DNA of 64,000 nt. Source: Phycisphaerae bacterium RAS1 (lineage in GTDB: Bacteria > Planctomycetota > Phycisphaerae > UBA1845 > Fen-1342). Positions 61,112 through 64,000 of the stretch are shown here, piece after piece. The stretch covers positions 1,736,001 to 1,800,000 of the forward strand of contig SMLU01000001.1 in NCBI GenBank assembly GCA_007859745.1. The letters run 5' to 3'. The stretch's first letter is position 1; each line of letters begins with the position of its first letter. A model generated the notes under the pieces. It was not told the origin of the DNA. It searched no databases and was given only the letters and a program-made list of their open reading frames with translations. The position numbers were made by a program, and so were the translations under genes.

Positions 61112-61474
61112 ATGAGCCAGGAAGGCAAATCGTTCGGTCAGGTACTCCGGGAGCGACGGATCGCCAAGGGGTACAGTTTGCGGAAGTTCGCGGAGATGGT
61201 CGGCGTGAGCCCTACGTATCTGTCGCAGGTCGAGCAGGGCAAGGTCGACAAACCGCCGACCGCGGAGCGTGTGCGACGCATGGCAGAGCTGTTGGGCGAA
61301 AACGTCGATGAGTTGAGCGCGCTGGCGGGACGTATGCCGGCGGACATTCAGGGCATCATCAAGCAGCAACCGACGCAGATGCCTGAACTGTTGCGCGAGG
61401 CGAGCGGGCTCACGCCTGAACAGCTCAAGCAGTTCATCGCGAAAATGCGTCGTGCGAAGGAGAAGGACCAATAA
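61112..61474 (+). CDS. XRE-family HTH regulator
   Basis: 120 residues from ATG 61112, with weak GAGAG upstream. The HTH is YSLRKFAEMVGVSPTYLSQVEQGK at about 20-43 (typical XRE). The C-terminal part carries ELLREASGLTPEQLKQFI. It ends 2 bp before the ImmA/IrrE gene, forming an XRE/metallopeptidase pair like those that control mobile elements: the peptidase cleaves the regulator upon a signal. It could repress the restriction operon or the recombinase. Confidence 0.85.
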   Translation: MSQEGKSFGQVLRERRIAKGYSLRKFAEMVGVSPTYLSQVEQGKVDKPPTAERVRRMAELLGENVDELSALAGRMPADIQGIIKQQPTQMPELLREASGLTPEQLKQFIAKMRRAKEKDQ

Positions 61475-61476
61475 CC

Positions 61477-62190
61477 ATGAGCCGACGCGTCGCGGTAGCG
61501 CGAGACGACGTTCCATATCTGCTGAAGCAGCACATCGAGCGCGAAGCCGAGCTCGTTCTCGCTGAGTGCGCCGAAACGATCGGTGCCGTAACGGCGCCGC
61601 CGATCCCCATCGATGAAATCGTCGAAGTGCATCTGAAACTGGTGATCGAGATGATCACTATGCGCGATCTATTCCCGTTCGGAGACGTACACGGCGCCAT
61701 CTGGATGCGCGACCAAAAGGTCGGCGTGGACACCAGCCTTGATCCGGCGGTGAACCCGCGCAAGCGCGGCCGTTATCACTTCACGCTCGCGCACGAGGCC
61801 GGCCACTGGCGGCTGCACCGAAAGTACTACCTCGAAGACGTTGCTCAGGGGCGACTCTTCGGCGACGACCTCGCCAAGCCCGCGTACGTCTGCCGCTCTG
61901 GCGACACCAAGCCGGTTGAATGGCAGGCAAACCAATTTGCTGCCAACCTGCTGATGCCGCGGAAATTCATCTACGCCGCGTGGGAAGTCTGGCGCGGCAA
62001 CTCGAACGTCGTCGCAGTCGCCGAACTCCGGGACCGCAGCACCGGCGCCGCGAACATGACGGACGAGGATGTGATGGAGGACTTCTGTCGGCCGCTGGCC
62101 GAGCAGTTCGCAGTGTCACCGGAGGCGATGCGCATTCGGCTAACTGAGCTGGAGCTGTTGACTAAGCTGAGGTCCGCAACACTGTTTTGA
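61477..62190 (+). CDS. ImmA/IrrE-family metallopeptidase
   Basis: 237 residues. The zinc-protease motif HEAGH lies at 106-110 (FTLAHEAGHWRLH), followed by the family's typical EWQANQFAANLLMP. ImmA-type peptidases cleave an adjacent XRE repressor to derepress a mobile element, while IrrE-type ones act in stress response. The gene ends only 2 bp before the duplicated terminase fragment, so it marks the right edge of the inserted island. The protein appears complete, with a C-terminus of usual type. Confidence 0.9.
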   Translation: MSRRVAVARDDVPYLLKQHIEREAELVLAECAETIGAVTAPPIPIDEIVEVHLKLVIEMITMRDLFPFGDVHGAIWMRDQKVGVDTSLDPAVNPRKRGRYHFTLAHEAGHWRLHRKYYLEDVAQGRLFGDDLAKPAYVCRSGDTKPVEWQANQFAANLLMPRKFIYAAWEVWRGNSNVVAVAELRDRSTGAANMTDEDVMEDFCRPLAEQFAVSPEAMRIRLTELELLTKLRSATLF

Positions 62191-62192
62191 GG

Positions 62193-62995
62193 ACGTGGTG
62201 GCGGCCTGGGCCGCGGGTTTTGACGGCTATGTCGTTGATTACGGCACGGAACCGGGCCAGAAGGAAGCCTATTTCACGCTGCGCGAGCTGCGGCGGACGC
62301 TGGCGCGCGCCGCGCCCGGCGCCGGCCCGGAGGGGGCGATCTACGCCGGACTCGAACGGCTGACGGCGGCCCTGATCGGCCGCGACTGGTCGAGCGACGA
62401 TGGCGCGGCGCTGACGATTGACAGAGTGCTGATCGACGCGAACTGGGGCGAGACGACCGACCTGGTGAAACGCTTCTGCCGGCAGTGCGCGCATCCGGGC
62501 GTGGTGATGCCCTCGCACGGGCGCTTTGTCGGGGCGTCGTCGGTCCCATTCCACGAATACACGCTGCGGCCGGGCGAGAAAGCGGGCGAAAACTGGCGGA
62601 TTCCACCGCCCAAGGTCCGCGGAATCGCGCGGCACGTCGCCTTTGACGCGAACTACTGGAAAACGATGGTCCACCGGCGGCTGCGGACGGCGCTGGGCGA
62701 CCGCGGCTGTCTGTCGTTGTGGGGAGCGCAGCCCGAGCGGCACCGCATGTTCGCCGAGCACGTGACGGCCGAGACGCCAGTGCGCGTCAGCGGCCGCGGC
62801 CGGACGGTCGAGGAATGGAAGCAGCGCCCCGGCGCCGACAATCACCTGTTCGACTGCCTGGTCGGCTGCACGGTCGCGGCGTCGATGGAGGGCATCGCGC
62901 TGCGCGAGATCGGAGACGCGCGGCCGCGGAAGCAGCCGCGAAGCTGGGCGGCGCTGCAGCAGGCCGCCCGGCGGCGCAGGGAGGCGCCGGCATGA
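62193..62995 (+). pseudogene. Truncated terminase (C-terminal part only)
   Basis: This corresponds to residues from about 495 to the end of the large terminase at 14-16 kb and is nearly identical to it. It lacks the HTH module, the ATPase and the first nuclease Asp (D487). D576, D710 and D715 equivalents remain. A GTG/ATG-type start is not preceded by a good ribosome site, and the protein could not package DNA. It serves as evidence for duplication or insertion at this locus. Confidence 0.85.
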
Positions 62996-63183
62996 GCAAG
63001 AAGAACGCCAAAACCCCGCCGAGCTGGGGCCGGCCCAACTACGGGCTGGAGTGTCGCGAATGCGGCTGCAAGGAGTTCTTCACTCTGGAAACGCGGCCGA
63101 TCTGGAACGGCCGCATCCGCCGGCGGCGCGAATGCCGGCACTGCGGCAAACGCGTGACGACGCTCGAGGTGCGGGTGAGCTGA
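62992..63183 (+). CDS. Zinc-ribbon protein, second copy
   Basis: 63 residues. It is identical to the protein at 16,331 except for one Ala-to-Thr change in the N-terminal KNAK(A/T)PPSW segment. Both C-x-x-C pairs are intact. It overlaps the stop of the terminase fragment as in copy A, so it could still be translated if that region is transcribed. Confidence 0.65.
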   Translation: MSKKNAKTPPSWGRPNYGLECRECGCKEFFTLETRPIWNGRIRRRRECRHCGKRVTTLEVRVS

Positions 63184-63200
63184 AAAGCGAGCCGCAGTGC

Positions 63201-63377
63201 GGTTACCTCGAACGACACTACCTCGTAGACGAACGTCGAGCCATCCTTCACGCGGCTTTCGCTGATCAGCCGGTCGCGGCGGTCGTAGGCGAAGGTCGTC
63301 ATGTCCGTCGTTGCGGGCGAAACGGCGGCGTCGTACTCGGTCCGCGTGGCGACGGCGTTGTCGAGGTTCCAGGCATG
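63201..63377 (-). pseudogene. Displaced YD/RHS fragment, second copy
   Basis: Leftward code for NLDNAVATRTEYDAAVSPATTD, in part, and MTTFAYDRRDRLISESRVKDG, homologous to the fragment at 16,540 and to the full YD-repeat protein. In the part closer to the adjoining membrane gene it differs from copy A much more than the terminase side does. It has no start or end of its own and is a remnant of RHS-type rearrangement. Confidence 0.7.
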
Positions 63378-63441
63378 TTCAGGACCGCCCGCACATCGCT
63401 GGGCTTCGAGTACGAAGCCCGGCCTACGCGACTACACGTGT

Positions 63442-63930
63442 CTATTGCGTGTCTCCGCTCAGTCCTCTCGCGATCGCCTGTGTAGCCACCATTCCACCAA
63501 GAATGGTCCCGTTTATCACGCATAGACGAAAGACAGTGCCGCCGGTCGCGGGTAGTGGAAGACCCACGTGCAACGTCGCCAGTGCGTAGATGGCCAGACA
63601 TTCCAACGCGGTCACAACGAGAAAGAGCGCCGCTGCAGAGACCATCACGCGGCGAAGGTGTGGGCTACATTCGGTAATAGCGGTGCTCGCCGACTCGCCA
63701 CACTCGACGCAACGCGGCTCCGTGCGCAACTGCGGGAATCGGCAGTGTCTGCAGAAGCGCACGCGCTCCGTCATGGAGGGCCACACGGCAGTTCTGAGGT
63801 GCGCCTCGAACCTCCGCAATCGAGCTATCGTGTCGCCAAGATCTATCAGTTGTCCCGCCATCCGATAGTTACAGGATATCATTACTATTGTGAATGTATC
63901 CACGGCCTGCACATACACTGTGCCGACCAT
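63442..63930 (-). CDS. Membrane protein with zinc-ribbon-like N-terminus
   Basis: Up to 162 residues; the start is uncertain (ATG 63930 or 63861, neither with a good ribosome site). A CRHCRFPQLRTEPRCVECG knuckle is followed by two membrane segments (VMVSAAALFLVVTALECLAIYALA in part, and FRLCVINGTILGGMVATQAI). No family was recognised. It ends at the edge of repeat copy B just as the CPBP gene ends at copy A, so it may be the alternative immunity-type gene of a YD-repeat cassette lying to the right. The last 70 bp of the window show no gene. Confidence 0.5.
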   Translation of the reverse strand: MVGTVYVQAVDTFTIVMISCNYRMAGQLIDLGDTIARLRRFEAHLRTAVWPSMTERVRFCRHCRFPQLRTEPRCVECGESASTAITECSPHLRRVMVSAAALFLVVTALECLAIYALATLHVGLPLPATGGTVFRLCVINGTILGGMVATQAIARGLSGDTQ

Positions 63931-64000
63931 TCCCCAGGAACGCCAAGTGACCCGTGACCGTACCCGGAGGCTAGTGTCGGTTGCGATAGTCGCGCGCCAA

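Larger units (their letters stand above)
62193..63435. repeat. Direct repeat, copy B (1,243 bp)
   Basis: Second copy of 15,532-16,774 at an offset of 46,661 bp with no indels. The left edge starts with ACGTGGTGG, two bases after the ImmA/IrrE stop. The right edge ends at CGACTAC, after which the sequences differ completely. Few changes occur in the terminase part; many occur in the last ~110 bp. Confidence 0.9.

Noticed and set aside
1-64000. CRISPR array, rRNA genes or clear prophage attachment sites
   Set aside because: No regularly spaced repeat-spacer units or rRNA segments were seen. The only long direct repeat contains coding phage sequence and is not a short att core.

Overview
The window is high-GC bacterial DNA dominated by a tailed-phage (siphovirus-like) prophage, with toxin, insertion-sequence and defence cargo. 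The host is most likely a planctomycete, probably of the Phycisphaerae type. The evidence is a secreted YD-repeat protein carrying planctomycete-style dockerin-like calcium motifs (D-x-N-x-DG ... LDINPF) and a PEP-CTERM sorting motif in a second protein. The assignment is inference from protein style, not from a marker gene.

Layout. 1-8.4 kb is a tightly overlapping phage recombination and replication block: PD-(D/E)XK nuclease, RecA-like/AAA ATPase, DUF669 protein, ERCC4 nuclease, a RecD2-like helicase split by an intein in its P-loop, and a primase/SF3 helicase. A cluster of short repeats follows (8.39-8.58 kb), then an HNH nuclease and a ParB-methyltransferase fusion. A leftward cluster of small genes (11.2-13.7 kb) is divergent from the rightward packaging genes (small HTH protein, large terminase, zinc ribbon; 13.9-16.5 kb). 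The HNH protein, the small HTH protein and the terminase share one N-terminal DNA-binding-like module.

Between terminase and portal lies a leftward island (16.5-23.3 kb): a displaced YD-repeat fragment, a CPBP-type membrane protease and a 1768-residue secreted dockerin/YD-repeat/HINT protein. It is followed by a terminator, a tRNA-like gene with a CAT anticodon and a hairpin repeat. The head and tail genes run rightward from 23.8 to 41.7 kb: portal, protease-capsid fusion, decoration protein, connector and tail-tube candidates, a tail chaperone with an apparent -1 frameshift, lysis-like membrane and lipoproteins, tape measure and tail-tip proteins.

42.4-47.2 kb holds a mosaic secreted protein (HAF repeats, PEP-CTERM motif, RHS end, HNH nuclease toxin) with a SUKH-type immunity gene. 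An IS with a DDE transposase follows (47.5-48.7 kb). 48.9-62.2 kb is a mobile defence island: PLD-type nuclease, a three/four-gene serine recombinase module, a type I restriction-modification operon with a rhuM gene inside it (hsdM-rhuM-hsdS-hsdR), and an XRE/ImmA-IrrE pair.

From 62,193 the sequence repeats, at a constant offset of 46,661 bp and without visible indels, the last 1.24 kb of the terminase/zinc-ribbon/YD-fragment region. It then diverges into a different putative membrane protein at exactly the position occupied by the CPBP gene in the first copy. The two copies thus look like homologous anchors bearing alternative toxin/immunity cassettes. No integrase attachment sites, CRISPR arrays or rRNA genes could be identified.
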